Shown: positions 50,347 through 59,965 of the stretch, piece by piece | Position numbering within the stretch: position 1 is the first letter of the stretch | How the letters are laid out: every line of letters starts with the position of its first letter | Assembly: GCF_947502895.1 (NCBI RefSeq) | Contig: NZ_CANNBM010000002.1 | Coordinates: 806,001 to 870,000, forward strand | Length of the DNA: 64,000 nt | From: an uncultured Sulfitobacter sp. | GTDB taxonomy: Bacteria; Pseudomonadota; Alphaproteobacteria; Rhodobacterales; Rhodobacteraceae | Direction: 5' to 3' | Made by a program: the position numbers and the translations under genes | Notes under the pieces: generated by a model | Seen by the model: only the letters and a program-made list of their open reading frames with translations | Databases searched by the model: none | Told to the model about the DNA's origin: nothing

Positions 50347-51585
50347 CTAGCCTGCATTGCGCATATCATTCGCACGGTTTTCACCATGCTGATGTGCACT
50401 GCCGCGTGGCAGGATAATGTGAAACGCTGTCCCAACGCCTTCGACACTCTCGAACCCTATGCTACCGTCCAAACTATCAACAATTGCCTTACAAATGCTG
50501 AGCCCAAGGCCAGAACCACCCTTTTGTTGCCGGTCGGAATTGCTCATGTCGGTGAAACGGTCAAAAATCTTGCACTGCTCATCCTGCGGAATACCTGCGC
50601 CCTGATCGCGCACCACTATCTTGATGCATTCAGGTGTCTGGGTCAGCGTGATCGTAACTGTGCTATGCGGCCGCGAAAATTTGGCAGCGTTAGTCAGCAG
50701 GTTGCCAAGAACCTGAATAATTCGGTTCGGATCGCTCATTATTTCAACGGGTTCTTCCGCCCCTACCACATCAATGGTGAGGTCGAACCGCTGCATAAAC
50801 AGGGATGACGCGTCCAGCGCCTCATGCACCAATGCGGCCGCATCTACCGGGCGCTTTTCGAAATCCATGCCGCCATCCACGATCTTTTGTAGATCAAGGA
50901 TGTCGTTAATAATGAGCACCAGACGTTCCGCATTGCGGTGCGCTATTTCCAGCAGATTGCGCGCAGGTGTCGGCAGTTCTCCCGCGGCATTTGACAAAAG
51001 CAGCCCCATCGAGCCCTTGATCGACGTCAGCGGCGAGCGTAACTCATGGCTGACAGTCGAAATGAAATCCGCCTTTGCCCGTTCTTCTTCCACGGCTTGT
51101 GTCACGTCCTGCAACATCAGCATCACAGTACGCCCGTCGTCCAACGGTTTTATCCGTGGGCGAAACGTGCTTGTTGCGACACGCACATCGGGCAGCGCCG
51201 ATTGATCAGTGCGGACCAGAAGCCCGCGCAATACAGCAGGCTGACTGTTGGGAAAGATGTCATCGACCCGCAAGTACGGTCGCAGGTTCAAATCAGCACC
51301 TATTCGCGTGCTTGCCGCGGCGTTCAAATACTGCACACGCCCGCTCTCTACATCGATTAACCAGACCTCGTCAGGGAGCGCATGCAACGCGTCCATCGTT
51401 GGACCATCAGGCCTCGCCTTGCCGCAAAACAAGAGCGCAGGTAGACCAGCAGCAGGGACCAAAGCCATCATCAAAGGTATAGCACCCGCCGGAAACAACG
51501 CCTGCCCTAGAACATATCCCAGCGCCCCAAGAGAAACACCGCCAAAAAGTGCTGCCGCAACTGGCATAACCGATCTTTTTTTCAT
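50347..51585 (-). CDS. PAS-domain sensor histidine kinase
   Basis: 412 residues. Two short hydrophobic helices (about 10-30 and 36-55), a PAS-like domain (about 65-165, with DEVWLIDVESGRVQYLN), HisKA with H180 in FISTVSHELRSPLTSI and HATPase with NLLTNAAKFS, DQGAGIPQ and GSGLGLSICKAI. ATG 51585 is preferred over GTG 51600 because GGAAG lies 9 bases upstream. It is transcribed ahead of the stand-alone receiver. Confidence 0.92.
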   Translation of the reverse strand: MKKRSVMPVAAALFGGVSLGALGYVLGQALFPAGAIPLMMALVPAAGLPALLFCGKARPDGPTMDALHALPDEVWLIDVESGRVQYLNAAASTRIGADLNLRPYLRVDDIFPNSQPAVLRGLLVRTDQSALPDVRVATSTFRPRIKPLDDGRTVMLMLQDVTQAVEEERAKADFISTVSHELRSPLTSIKGSMGLLLSNAAGELPTPARNLLEIAHRNAERLVLIINDILDLQKIVDGGMDFEKRPVDAAALVHEALDASSLFMQRFDLTIDVVGAEEPVEIMSDPNRIIQVLGNLLTNAAKFSRPHSTVTITLTQTPECIKIVVRDQGAGIPQDEQCKIFDRFTDMSNSDRQQKGGSGLGLSICKAIVDSLDGSIGFESVEGVGTAFHIILPRGSAHQHGENRANDMRNAG

Positions 51586-51687
51586 GCTATACACTTCCAC
51601 AGCGCGCTTCTTGCCAGCTGATTGCGGCGGCCGCCTCTGATTGTGTTATCCTGCCCCAAGTTGACAATAGTATGGCGAAAAAACGTA

Positions 51688-54600
51688 TCATATTGCTACC
51701 TTTCGATCGCTCAAAGCGCGGTCTTGTGTAGCAAGTAAAACACGGTCGACAATATCGGTAATTTCCAATTGGGATTTGATAAGATTTACGGCGATCCGTG
51801 GATCATCTGGCATTGTCGCAGCAGCTGAAAGCCCCATTACAACAGCAGCCGGATGACGGGCATAAATGTCATCCAAAAGCACCTCTGCATGACCGTCAGG
51901 CAAGACCCAGTCCAGCAGCAATACATCCAAGCTGGTGCCGTCGATCAGTTGACGGGCCTGCGCGATACTGCTCGCATGGGAAATCCGGGCAACCCCGTCA
52001 AATCCGGCAGCGATCACATCGGCAAAATCGCGGTCGTCTTCGACATGCAGAACACGGGGCATCTGCGCGCCCTGTGTCGTGGGTTCAAGGTGATGCACAC
52101 GCTCAGTTACTTCACCCGACACAGCGAGCGGGCAAGTAAACCAGAACACCGTCTGCCGATCCTGTCCCTGCTCGAACCCGATACGCCCTCCCAATCGCTT
52201 TACGATCTGGCGAACGATGTGCAATCCCAAACCGGTGCCACCCTTGCTGCGCGTGTCAGAGCCGTCGCCCTGCGTAAATGCCTCAAACATGTGACTTCGA
52301 AAACTCTCGGGTACGGGAGGACCAATATTTTTGACGTAGATTATCACATCGGTTTCGCGCACATCATAGCACAGGGTGACGGGGGTCTGCGCGTCCGAGA
52401 ATTTGCACGCGTTCGAGATGAGGTTGGTCAGCACTTGCCGCATCCGCCCAACATCTACATGCACTTCCACATCGTCGGTGGTGGTTTCTAAAACCAGCGT
52501 ATTCTGGTGTTCTTCCGCAACAGGAACCATCGCATCTATCGTATCGGCAACCAATGGATGCAGGGCCGTATCCTCACATTCAAACATTACATCGCCAGAA
52601 CTCAACTTTTCCAGATCCAGAATATCATTTACCATCACCGTCAGACGGTCTGCATTTGCACAAGCAATCTCCAGCAGACGTTTGGCGTTGTCAGGCATCT
52701 GGGGGGCGGCGCTCATCTCCAGCAGACTGAGTGCGCCCTTAATAGAGGTGAGCGGCGTCCGTAACTCATGGCTGACCGTTGAAACAAACTCGCTTTTGAT
52801 CCGCTCGACACGCTTTTGATCGCTGATATCAACAATCTGGACAATATAGACATTCTCGGCGCGGTTTTTGTCATAGGTCCAGCTGAAATTGAACAGGCCC
52901 CATCGCACTTCGCCGCTATGTGTTTTCAGCTGGAACTGGTTTTGGTAAGTCCTTGATGTTTCTGCTCCCAACAAGGCCCGGATGTCGCGCGACATCTGAA
53001 CATAGTCTTTGCGGGCCAAAAGATCGGCCAGCCGCATCTTTTTTCGCATGGCGTCGGCGTCATACCCACTCAGCGTTGCAAGCGCTGCATTTGCGCCGAT
53101 GAATGCGCCTTTGTCATCAAGGATCGCCATGCCAACAGGGGCGTCCTGCAGCACCATGCGAAAGCGCGCCTCACTGAGCTCCAGCGCGTTACGGGCATGG
53201 CGGAGCTCGGTAATGTCCGCCTGTGTTCCGATGAGGCGCGTAGCGCGCCCGTCAGCCCCACGCGCTACCGGCACTGCATCCGAATACATCCAGCGCCATC
53301 CATCAGCAAATCTGATGCGGTACTCGGCCTCGCTGCGTAACGTCTCGCCGGCGATGCATCTGCGATCCGCTTCTTGCAATGCCTCCATATCGTCGGGATG
53401 GACGCGGGCCAGAAAGTGTTTTTTGTGATCAAACGGTTCGTCAAGCGCATCTGTACCCATGATCTTGTGCCATGTGGCCGACATGTCGGCAGCACCAGTC
53501 AGGATATCCACTTCAAATATTCCTATCCCTGCACCAATCAGCGCCGTATTGTAGCGTTTGTGCAGCCCCTCGATGGCAAGCTTGTTTTGGATTTGCTCTG
53601 TAACATCGCGGATCAAAACAGTTGTCTGCACGACATCATCCGCAGTGCGCCACGTATTGGCTTGCACATCCAGCTTTAATCGTTCGCCTCGTGCAGCTAT
53701 GCCTACCGCATTGCTGATCCCACTAGTCTGCGCTGCCTTGCCAAGCGTCACGAACTGGTCAAACGGGGCACCAAGAAAATCATCTATTTCATACCCGAAA
53801 AGTGCGACCGCGGTTGAGTTGATAAATACGATCCGCGCGTCGGCATCCAACGTCATCACCGCCAAGGCGCTGCTCTCCAGCAAGGTCCGGTTTTCATCGG
53901 CACTTGCGTCGAGCTGTCGCCCCCGCTGGTCTACCAAAGTTTTCAATAGTCGGCTGCGCAAAGCAGTCGAGCGTAGCGAAAACCACAACATAAGGCTGAA
54001 CAGCAATCCAGTGAGGAATATCGTCCCAGGCAGAAAGCTCGCGTGGGCAGCATCGAATGACGGTGTGCTTTCAAAACGTAACCGCCAACTGCGTCCATAA
54101 AGTTCAACGATGTGATCGCGCTGGACGATACCTGTCGCGCGACGCTGGGGATCGCTAGAAAACAACAGATTTTCCGCACGCGCCTCACCGTCGAACACAG
54201 TCAATTGAAAATCTTGCCCAAGCTGGGCAGCCATATCCGCCAAGACGCTTTCGCCGATAAAAGGCGCGACCACCCAGCCCAAAAACATATCCGTGCTTGC
54301 GCGCCCGTATGGTGCAATGTCTTTCGAGACATAGACCGCGCGCACCATGATAAACCCAGTTCCTGTCACGCTTTTTTGCACCAGTTCCAGCTGTGACGTG
54401 AGCGTAGTCTGGCGCGTTTTGCGCGCAAAGGCGAATGCTTCGCGCCGCCCTTCATCAAAGCTGGTGTCCAGACCGATTACAGTCTCGTTACCGCGTAAAG
54501 GGGTCATATGGGTCACGATCATCTTGTCCGCGCCCTTGGTCTGCGGCCCGATGGTTATCTCACGGTCATAAATCCGCGACAGATCCACCTGCAACGCCGC

Positions 54601-54921
54601 GATATCTGCCTGCGGCACTGATTGTACGAATCCGATCCCCAAAATGCCGGGAAAGTTCTGCCGCAAATCAAGCCCTGCAACATATTGGGAGAACTCCTGC
54701 TGATCGACATCCTCCAGCGCAGCGACATGCGCCGCAGTACCAGTCAAGACTTGTGCGTAGGTCATCACTTCCGATTTAATGCTCTCGACACCATTGGCGC
54801 TGAGCTTGCGAAATTCGAACAATGCATTCAGCTGGACGTATTTCACCGCATAATTCGACGCAACGACACTAAGGATTAAACAGGTCAGCACCAAAAGCCT
54901 GCTGACGCGGCGTGATACCAT
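51688..54921 (-). CDS. Hybrid histidine kinase with CHASE sensor, three PAS domains and receiver
   Basis: 1077 residues from ATG 54921. Transmembrane helix 8-28, periplasmic CHASE domain about 40-295, second helix about 300-318, three PAS regions (345-440, 455-575, 580-700), HisKA with H718 in FVSTVSHELRTPLTSI, HATPase with NLISNACKFS and GTGLGLHIVRQI, and a C-terminal receiver (about 956-1077; D1004 in VLLLDWVLPDG). CHASE domains often sense small extracellular ligands. A TTG-start extension to 55032 exists but lacks a convincing ribosome-binding site. With the Hpt protein at 49567 it could feed a phosphorelay. Confidence 0.93.
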   Translation of the reverse strand: MVSRRVSRLLVLTCLILSVVASNYAVKYVQLNALFEFRKLSANGVESIKSEVMTYAQVLTGTAAHVAALEDVDQQEFSQYVAGLDLRQNFPGILGIGFVQSVPQADIAALQVDLSRIYDREITIGPQTKGADKMIVTHMTPLRGNETVIGLDTSFDEGRREAFAFARKTRQTTLTSQLELVQKSVTGTGFIMVRAVYVSKDIAPYGRASTDMFLGWVVAPFIGESVLADMAAQLGQDFQLTVFDGEARAENLLFSSDPQRRATGIVQRDHIVELYGRSWRLRFESTPSFDAAHASFLPGTIFLTGLLFSLMLWFSLRSTALRSRLLKTLVDQRGRQLDASADENRTLLESSALAVMTLDADARIVFINSTAVALFGYEIDDFLGAPFDQFVTLGKAAQTSGISNAVGIAARGERLKLDVQANTWRTADDVVQTTVLIRDVTEQIQNKLAIEGLHKRYNTALIGAGIGIFEVDILTGAADMSATWHKIMGTDALDEPFDHKKHFLARVHPDDMEALQEADRRCIAGETLRSEAEYRIRFADGWRWMYSDAVPVARGADGRATRLIGTQADITELRHARNALELSEARFRMVLQDAPVGMAILDDKGAFIGANAALATLSGYDADAMRKKMRLADLLARKDYVQMSRDIRALLGAETSRTYQNQFQLKTHSGEVRWGLFNFSWTYDKNRAENVYIVQIVDISDQKRVERIKSEFVSTVSHELRTPLTSIKGALSLLEMSAAPQMPDNAKRLLEIACANADRLTVMVNDILDLEKLSSGDVMFECEDTALHPLVADTIDAMVPVAEEHQNTLVLETTTDDVEVHVDVGRMRQVLTNLISNACKFSDAQTPVTLCYDVRETDVIIYVKNIGPPVPESFRSHMFEAFTQGDGSDTRSKGGTGLGLHIVRQIVKRLGGRIGFEQGQDRQTVFWFTCPLAVSGEVTERVHHLEPTTQGAQMPRVLHVEDDRDFADVIAAGFDGVARISHASSIAQARQLIDGTSLDVLLLDWVLPDGHAEVLLDDIYARHPAAVVMGLSAAATMPDDPRIAVNLIKSQLEITDIVDRVLLATQDRALSDRKVAI

Positions 54922-55124
54922 AAACCCGCCCTGAAACCCGCGGCGCTGCCCATCGGCCGCTGCAACATCGACACGGCGGGCGTCGCGTTTTCTGGATAGG
55001 AACGCCGATAGGACCACCAAAGCACTCTCCAAATGGTACGAATGTGCTCAACGGCTAAAGGCCAAAGATTAATATGCGCTGACCCGTGATAGAAAAACTG
55101 CACCGAAATTGGTCATGCACCCGT

Positions 55125-56111
55125 TCAGCTTTGGTGATTTATCAGTTTGATCGACTTGCGCGCGCGCATTTTAGAGGGGGTTATTCCGTATTCATCGCGC
55201 ATCGCACGGCTCAGCGCATTGTGCGAGCAAAAGCCTGTAGCAATGGCCACATCAATCAGCGGGATCAGAGTATCCTCGATCATAGCGCGGGCCCGTCTGA
55301 CCCGCAGGCGCTTGTAAAAGCGTGCGGGCGTCTCATCAAAGACCTCCCGAAAGACACGTTCCAGATGACGCGTAGACAGCCCGACGCGTGTGGTCAGTTC
55401 CGTCATCGACAAAGGTTCTTCCATGTGGGTCTCCATCAACTTGATGGCTTTGGTCACGCGCGCGTCGAACAGGCCCGCATTATCGGCGATATCGCGTGGC
55501 TGCTCTGCATCGCTGTGGCGTATGGTTGGCAGCAACAGGCGATTGCCAAGCTCGGCCAGTTCAACAGGCGACAAATGTCCTGCAATCAGCCCGATCACCA
55601 ACTCAGCAGTGGCCGCACCACCTGCAGCAGTTGTCACGCCATCGCAGTTTTCTGCAAGGCGAGTGGTTAGGTTAGGGTAGTATCCTTGTTCCTTGAGCAA
55701 GGCGATGTCACGCCAATGGGTCGTTACACGCCCTCTCAAACTATTCGTTGTGCGGATGAATGCCGTAGCCGCATCTCCGAGCAAAATAACAGGCCGGTTT
55801 TGGCGCTGCATTGCACGCATCCGCCTGACCCAGCCGTCCCGCGATACGTGCGCACCGCCGACCACAATCATGACGTCGGCAAAGCCGTATCCCTCAATCG
55901 CGGGTTCCGCGCGCGCCAGCATTTGCGCCTTGCCGGTTACCATCCCCGGCATGTCACTTATGATCCTACACCCGAACCGCTCGTATCCCGCAATGGCATT
56001 CGCGGTATCCAGTGTCGACGTAACGCCAACCAGCTCGGCGGCATCAAAACCGCGCTGCACAAATACCTCTATGCGGCAGACAGGATCAGATGGGGGCAGG
56101 ATCGAAGACAC
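55125..56111 (-). CDS. GlxA-type AraC transcription regulator with DJ-1/PfpI domain
   Basis: 328 residues. N-terminal DJ-1/PfpI-like amidotransferase fold (about 10-190; VMIVVGGAHVSRDGW, VILLGDAATAFIR), then a C-terminal AraC DNA-binding domain (about 215-320; MTELTTRVGLSTRHLERVFREVF, DVAIATGFCSHNALSRAMRDEY). Members often control use of glycine betaine, carnitine or arginine derivatives. It begins at GTG 56111 with GGAG 7 bases upstream. Its target is not clear from context. Confidence 0.9.
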   Translation of the reverse strand: MSSILPPSDPVCRIEVFVQRGFDAAELVGVTSTLDTANAIAGYERFGCRIISDMPGMVTGKAQMLARAEPAIEGYGFADVMIVVGGAHVSRDGWVRRMRAMQRQNRPVILLGDAATAFIRTTNSLRGRVTTHWRDIALLKEQGYYPNLTTRLAENCDGVTTAAGGAATAELVIGLIAGHLSPVELAELGNRLLLPTIRHSDAEQPRDIADNAGLFDARVTKAIKLMETHMEEPLSMTELTTRVGLSTRHLERVFREVFDETPARFYKRLRVRRARAMIEDTLIPLIDVAIATGFCSHNALSRAMRDEYGITPSKMRARKSIKLINHQS

Positions 56112-56249
56112 AGCAAGCTCCAGCGCGACAGAGGGCAGCGATCAGGTTGTCATAGAAACCGCTGGTCGTGAAAAAACTGGGACAATTTTCACTACCCCTC
56201 CGGACTACAGTAGAATCTACTCCTTTGCCAAGAGACGCGTTGAGGCGGA

Positions 56250-57149
56250 TCATAGCGCGCGGATCAGCAACCCGCCCGAAAGAGCGACAACAACCAGACC
56301 GGCAACAACTTCAAGCATCGGCATAATCCACGTCAACGCAGATGCATTCGCGACCGCCCGCAGAACGCCGCCGCGCAGTCCTGAGGCCGCAACCCCGACC
56401 GCAACTGTGACAGAGGCCGTGCCCAGCGCCATCGCAAACGCACCTGCAATGCCCGCCGTTGCAATCCCCATTTGCCACGTAATAATCAGAACGAACAGCG
56501 CACCTGTACAAGGCCGTACCGCGATACCCCCGATGAGCAACAACGCATCGCGCAGGCCTGTAGCCTCGCTTGCCTCGTCAAGTGACGGGCCATGGCGGTG
56601 ACCACAACTGCTACATTCGGTGCCATCACCTTGGTGCGCGTGGCCCTGCGTGACTTGGGCCGCCCGCAACCGTCGCATGCCGCGCCAAACCAGCCAAAGA
56701 CCAATCGCCGCAATCAAGCCATAGCTGAACGGAGCCAGCCAGTCTTCGGCGGCGCCCACCATCCGCTCCCGCGTGAGGCCCAGCATCCACAGGCCACCAT
56801 AAGCCAGCACGATCGCTGTGACCGCCTGCCCGAGACTGGATAACAGAGCGATAAGCGACAAGCGCAGCATTGGCACCTCACGCGCGATGCCATATCCGCC
56901 CACCAGCAACTTGCCATGCCCCGGCCCGATGGCGTGAAAAAATCCATAGGCAAAGCAACTGCCCATCAGCAGCGCATAAGCTCCCGCCTCGCCGCCGCGC
57001 AGCGCGCGCAGTGTGCGCGCGATACCGTTTTGGAAATTGCGCTGCTCGCCCGCGGCCCATCCCGCTATCTGCTCGAACCCGCCGCTGAGCCAGAGCCATC
57101 CGACGACAAGCGCCGCGATACCAAGTGCCAGAATTACGGCGCCGCGCAT
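56250..57149 (-). CDS. NicO/RcnA-type nickel/cobalt exporter
   Basis: 299 residues, about seven membrane helices. Family motif FAYGFFHAIGPGHGKLLVGGY with its metal-ligand histidines, and a cytoplasmic loop rich in His and Cys (QGHAHQGDGTECSSCGHRHG, about 168-187). NicO/RcnA proteins move Ni2+ or Co2+ across the inner membrane. Its start overlaps the DUF1007 gene end by 16 bp, a standard pairing. Confidence 0.9.
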   Translation of the reverse strand: MRGAVILALGIAALVVGWLWLSGGFEQIAGWAAGEQRNFQNGIARTLRALRGGEAGAYALLMGSCFAYGFFHAIGPGHGKLLVGGYGIAREVPMLRLSLIALLSSLGQAVTAIVLAYGGLWMLGLTRERMVGAAEDWLAPFSYGLIAAIGLWLVWRGMRRLRAAQVTQGHAHQGDGTECSSCGHRHGPSLDEASEATGLRDALLLIGGIAVRPCTGALFVLIITWQMGIATAGIAGAFAMALGTASVTVAVGVAASGLRGGVLRAVANASALTWIMPMLEVVAGLVVVALSGGLLIRAL

Positions 57150-57781
57150 GTGATGTTCACTTCGGTCGCAAACCGCGCACCAATATCGCCAAGGCCTGCG
57201 GCCTCCATATCAAAATCCTCGGGCAAGGCGGCAACTTCGGCCTGTGTCATCGCCAATGCCCCTGCGATATCAGGCTCGTCCATGACGATCTCACATCCCT
57301 CACGCCCTTGGACGCGCACAGGGCGGCGGACCTCATAGGCAGTATAATAAGTGCCGTCATAAGGTCGGAAGCTCAGCCGGCCAGTCACCTCGGGCGCGCC
57401 TTCAACACGGCGCAGATGTGTGGTGATAATTTTGCCGTCCTGCAAAACAGCTGTCGGCGCTGCGGGGCGCGACAACTCCAGTGGCGCGCCATCCAGCGCA
57501 CCAACCAGATCGCCGTTATACCCGTCGATCCAGTTCATATCGAAGCCTGTCAGCTTTTGAACATCTGCAGGGGTCAAGACCCCGTCATAGTCACTGTCCA
57601 CGCCCAAATCTTCGGTAACAAGCAGCGAATACAATTCATCATATTCCCATGTCACCTGCACATGGGTCAGGCGATTTTGCGCGTCGATGATAAACACCAG
57701 ACCCGTATTGATGAATATATGCGGATGCGCGCCCAAAGGCGCGGCAAGCAGAATAAAACACAGGGCGGCAATCCATCTCAT
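57134..57781 (-). CDS. DUF1007 periplasmic protein (metal transport partner)
   Basis: 215 residues from ATG 57781. Signal peptide MRWIAALCFILLAAPLGA, with the mature protein beginning HPHIF, the signature start of DUF1007 proteins, which accompany NicO transporters and may bind metal at these histidines. An EF-hand-like DSDYDGVLTPADV is visible. Upstream starts at 57805 (ATG) and 57817 (TTG) are possible; no start has a clear ribosome-binding site. Confidence 0.88.
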   Translation of the reverse strand: MRWIAALCFILLAAPLGAHPHIFINTGLVFIIDAQNRLTHVQVTWEYDELYSLLVTEDLGVDSDYDGVLTPADVQKLTGFDMNWIDGYNGDLVGALDGAPLELSRPAAPTAVLQDGKIITTHLRRVEGAPEVTGRLSFRPYDGTYYTAYEVRRPVRVQGREGCEIVMDEPDIAGALAMTQAEVAALPEDFDMEAAGLGDIGARFATEVNITCAAP

Positions 57782-57829
57782 GCCGCGTAACCTATGCACC
57801 CGCATGGGACTGTTCAATCACTGATCCGC

Positions 57830-59035
57830 TTACAAAGCGGCGGTAATCAACCGACCCAAACGCGCGATACCCTCTTCGATGCTTTTCTCGTCGGTTCTGC
57901 TAAAGCTCAGCCTCATTGTATTGGTGCCAGAGCCGTCGGCAAAAAACGCGTGGCCCGGAACAAATGCAACCCTTTCGGTTTGTAGCGAACGAGCCAGAAG
58001 ATCAGCACAGTTCAGATGCTTGGGCAGTTCAAGCCAGATGAACATGCCGCCTTCAGGCTGTGTCCATGTCACCCCTTCCGGCATCTTCGCAGCGAGTGCT
58101 GCCAACATCACATCGCGACGTGCGCGATAAGCAGATTTGATCTTGGCCACATGAGAGTCAAACTGCGCCTCGGCCACTGTTGCAATCGCCATTTGGTTGA
58201 TCGTAGAGCTGTGCAAATCCGCCGCTTGCTTCAGCAAGACAAGCTGGTTGATCACCTCTTGGGCACCGCAGACCCAACCCACCCGCAAACCTGGCGCGAG
58301 TGTTTTGGAAAAGCTGCCACAATAAAGCGTGCGACAGGCGTCAATGTTGCCTTTGCGCTCGATCTCACGGGCCAGCACGGGGGCAAGCGCCTCGCCCTCA
58401 TAGCGCAGCGATTGATAGGCCGCGTCCTCGATCACGGCGATGTCCAGCGCATCGGCCAGGTCAATTACACGCTCGCGCATCGCGGCGTCCAGCGTCTTGC
58501 CGGTGGGGTTGGCGAAATCAACAGACATATAGGCGAATTTAACCCGCCCCTCGCCCGCCGCCTGCGCATAGTCTTCGGCAGAGCGGTTGGTATCTGGATC
58601 AAGGCGGTCATAGCGCGGTTCATAGGCGTTGAACGCCCCCAAGGCTCCGAGATACGTCGGCCAGCCCACCAGCGCCGTGTCACCCGGGCTTAGCAGCAGT
58701 TTGCCCAAATAGTCGAGCGCCTGTTGAGAGCCTGAGGTGATCAGGATATTGTCGCGCGTGCACGGAATGCCCAGCCGCGCCATTTCCTTGACGATCCAGT
58801 CGCGCAGCGGGCCGTAGCCTTCGGAAACGGAATATTGCAATGCAGCAGCCTGAGTGTCTGCGCTAAGCGCCTGACTGAAGGCGTCCTGAAATGCCGCGGC
58901 AGGAAAGAGGTCGGGATCGGGGATGCCGCCCGCAAAAGAGATGATATCAGGCTGATCCAACAGCTTGAGCAATTCACGAATTTCGCTTGCTTTCATCCGG
59001 TCATTGCGTGTGGCGAATATCTGATGCCAGTCCAT
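57830..59035 (-). CDS. PLP-dependent aminotransferase (class I/II, LysN-like)
   Basis: 401 residues. Fold type I aminotransferase: ILITSGSQQALDYLGKLLL, YMSVDFANPTGKTLD, VIEDAAYQSLRYEGE, and the PLP lysine in YCGSFSKTLAPGLRVGW; C-terminal arginine in TNTMRLSFSR. It resembles 2-aminoadipate/valine-type aminotransferases; the substrate is uncertain. ATG 59035 has GGGGAGGAACAG upstream. It follows the ABC permease gene by 144 bp. Confidence 0.9.
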   Translation of the reverse strand: MDWHQIFATRNDRMKASEIRELLKLLDQPDIISFAGGIPDPDLFPAAAFQDAFSQALSADTQAAALQYSVSEGYGPLRDWIVKEMARLGIPCTRDNILITSGSQQALDYLGKLLLSPGDTALVGWPTYLGALGAFNAYEPRYDRLDPDTNRSAEDYAQAAGEGRVKFAYMSVDFANPTGKTLDAAMRERVIDLADALDIAVIEDAAYQSLRYEGEALAPVLAREIERKGNIDACRTLYCGSFSKTLAPGLRVGWVCGAQEVINQLVLLKQAADLHSSTINQMAIATVAEAQFDSHVAKIKSAYRARRDVMLAALAAKMPEGVTWTQPEGGMFIWLELPKHLNCADLLARSLQTERVAFVPGHAFFADGSGTNTMRLSFSRTDEKSIEEGIARLGRLITAAL

Positions 59036-59179
59036 CTGTTCCTCCCCGAACATGTCTTGGGGACCACAAAGCATGGATTCGCAAATTAGGTCAACAGTTG
59101 TGTCCTATATGTCCGAAGCGGCCCTATCGCGGCTGCTCGCTGCGGCCGGCCTTTCGGCACTCCCCACTCTGTTCGCCCG

Positions 59180-59965
59180 CTATACCCGCCAGCGCAGAAC
59201 GCGTCTTTCCAGCACACCAATGCTCCATGACAGAACGACCCCAAGCACCGAAAGGATCACGACACCCGCAAACAACCGCTCCAGATCATAGAGACTGCCT
59301 GCTTCCAGAATATAGGCACCCACACCGTACTCTGCGCCCAGCATCTCGGCTGCGACCAGCAGGATGATCGCGATGGTAAGCGATATGCGAAGGCCGGAGA
59401 GGATACCGGGCATGGCACCGGGCAGCACGATTTTGCGGACGATGGACCACCAGCTAAGTCCAAAACTCTGCCCCATGCGGATTAAGGTGCGGTCCACGTT
59501 GTCCACGGCTGCGTAGGTCGCCACCACTGTCGGCGTGAAGGTGCCGAAAGCGATCAGCGCATATTTCGACCCTTCGTCAATCCCGAACCAGATAACGAAC
59601 AGCGGCAAAAGCGCGATTTTAGGGATCGGAAAAATCGCAGCGACCAGCGGCACCAGACCTGCGCGCACATAGGCAAAGAGCCCGATCAAAACACCTACTG
59701 AAATCCCCACCACTGCGCCCATGGTGGCCCCAACTGCCAGACGGCTCAGCGAGGGGAGCAGATGCTTGAACAGCAAACCGCTTTCCCAAAGCTCGACAAA
59801 CGTACCAAAAACATCAGAAGGCCGCGGCAGTGTGAGTGCGGATATAAATCCCGTGCGGGTGCCCCATTCTGCCAGAGCAATCAGCACTATAAATACGGCG
59901 AACCCCAAGCCACGCACATGCACAGGGGCAAATCCACCACCCCGAAAGGGTACTTGATCAGACAT
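59180..59965 (-). CDS. Sulfonate/nitrate-type ABC transporter permease
   Basis: 261 residues, about six helices with the BPD_transp_1 loop (MGQSFGLSWWSIVRKIVLPGAMPGILSGL carries the EAA motif). Belongs to the SsuC/TauC/NrtB group. Start overlaps the ATPase stop by 8 bp. Together with the ATPase, a small membrane protein and the TAT-secreted binding protein it forms one importer operon. Confidence 0.92.
   Translation of the reverse strand: MSDQVPFRGGGFAPVHVRGLGFAVFIVLIALAEWGTRTGFISALTLPRPSDVFGTFVELWESGLLFKHLLPSLSRLAVGATMGAVVGISVGVLIGLFAYVRAGLVPLVAAIFPIPKIALLPLFVIWFGIDEGSKYALIAFGTFTPTVVATYAAVDNVDRTLIRMGQSFGLSWWSIVRKIVLPGAMPGILSGLRISLTIAIILLVAAEMLGAEYGVGAYILEAGSLYDLERLFAGVVILSVLGVVLSWSIGVLERRVLRWRV

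Noticed and set aside
51626..51635. GGCGGCCGCC palindrome between two kinase genes
   Set aside because: Ten GC-only bases are expected by chance in this base composition.
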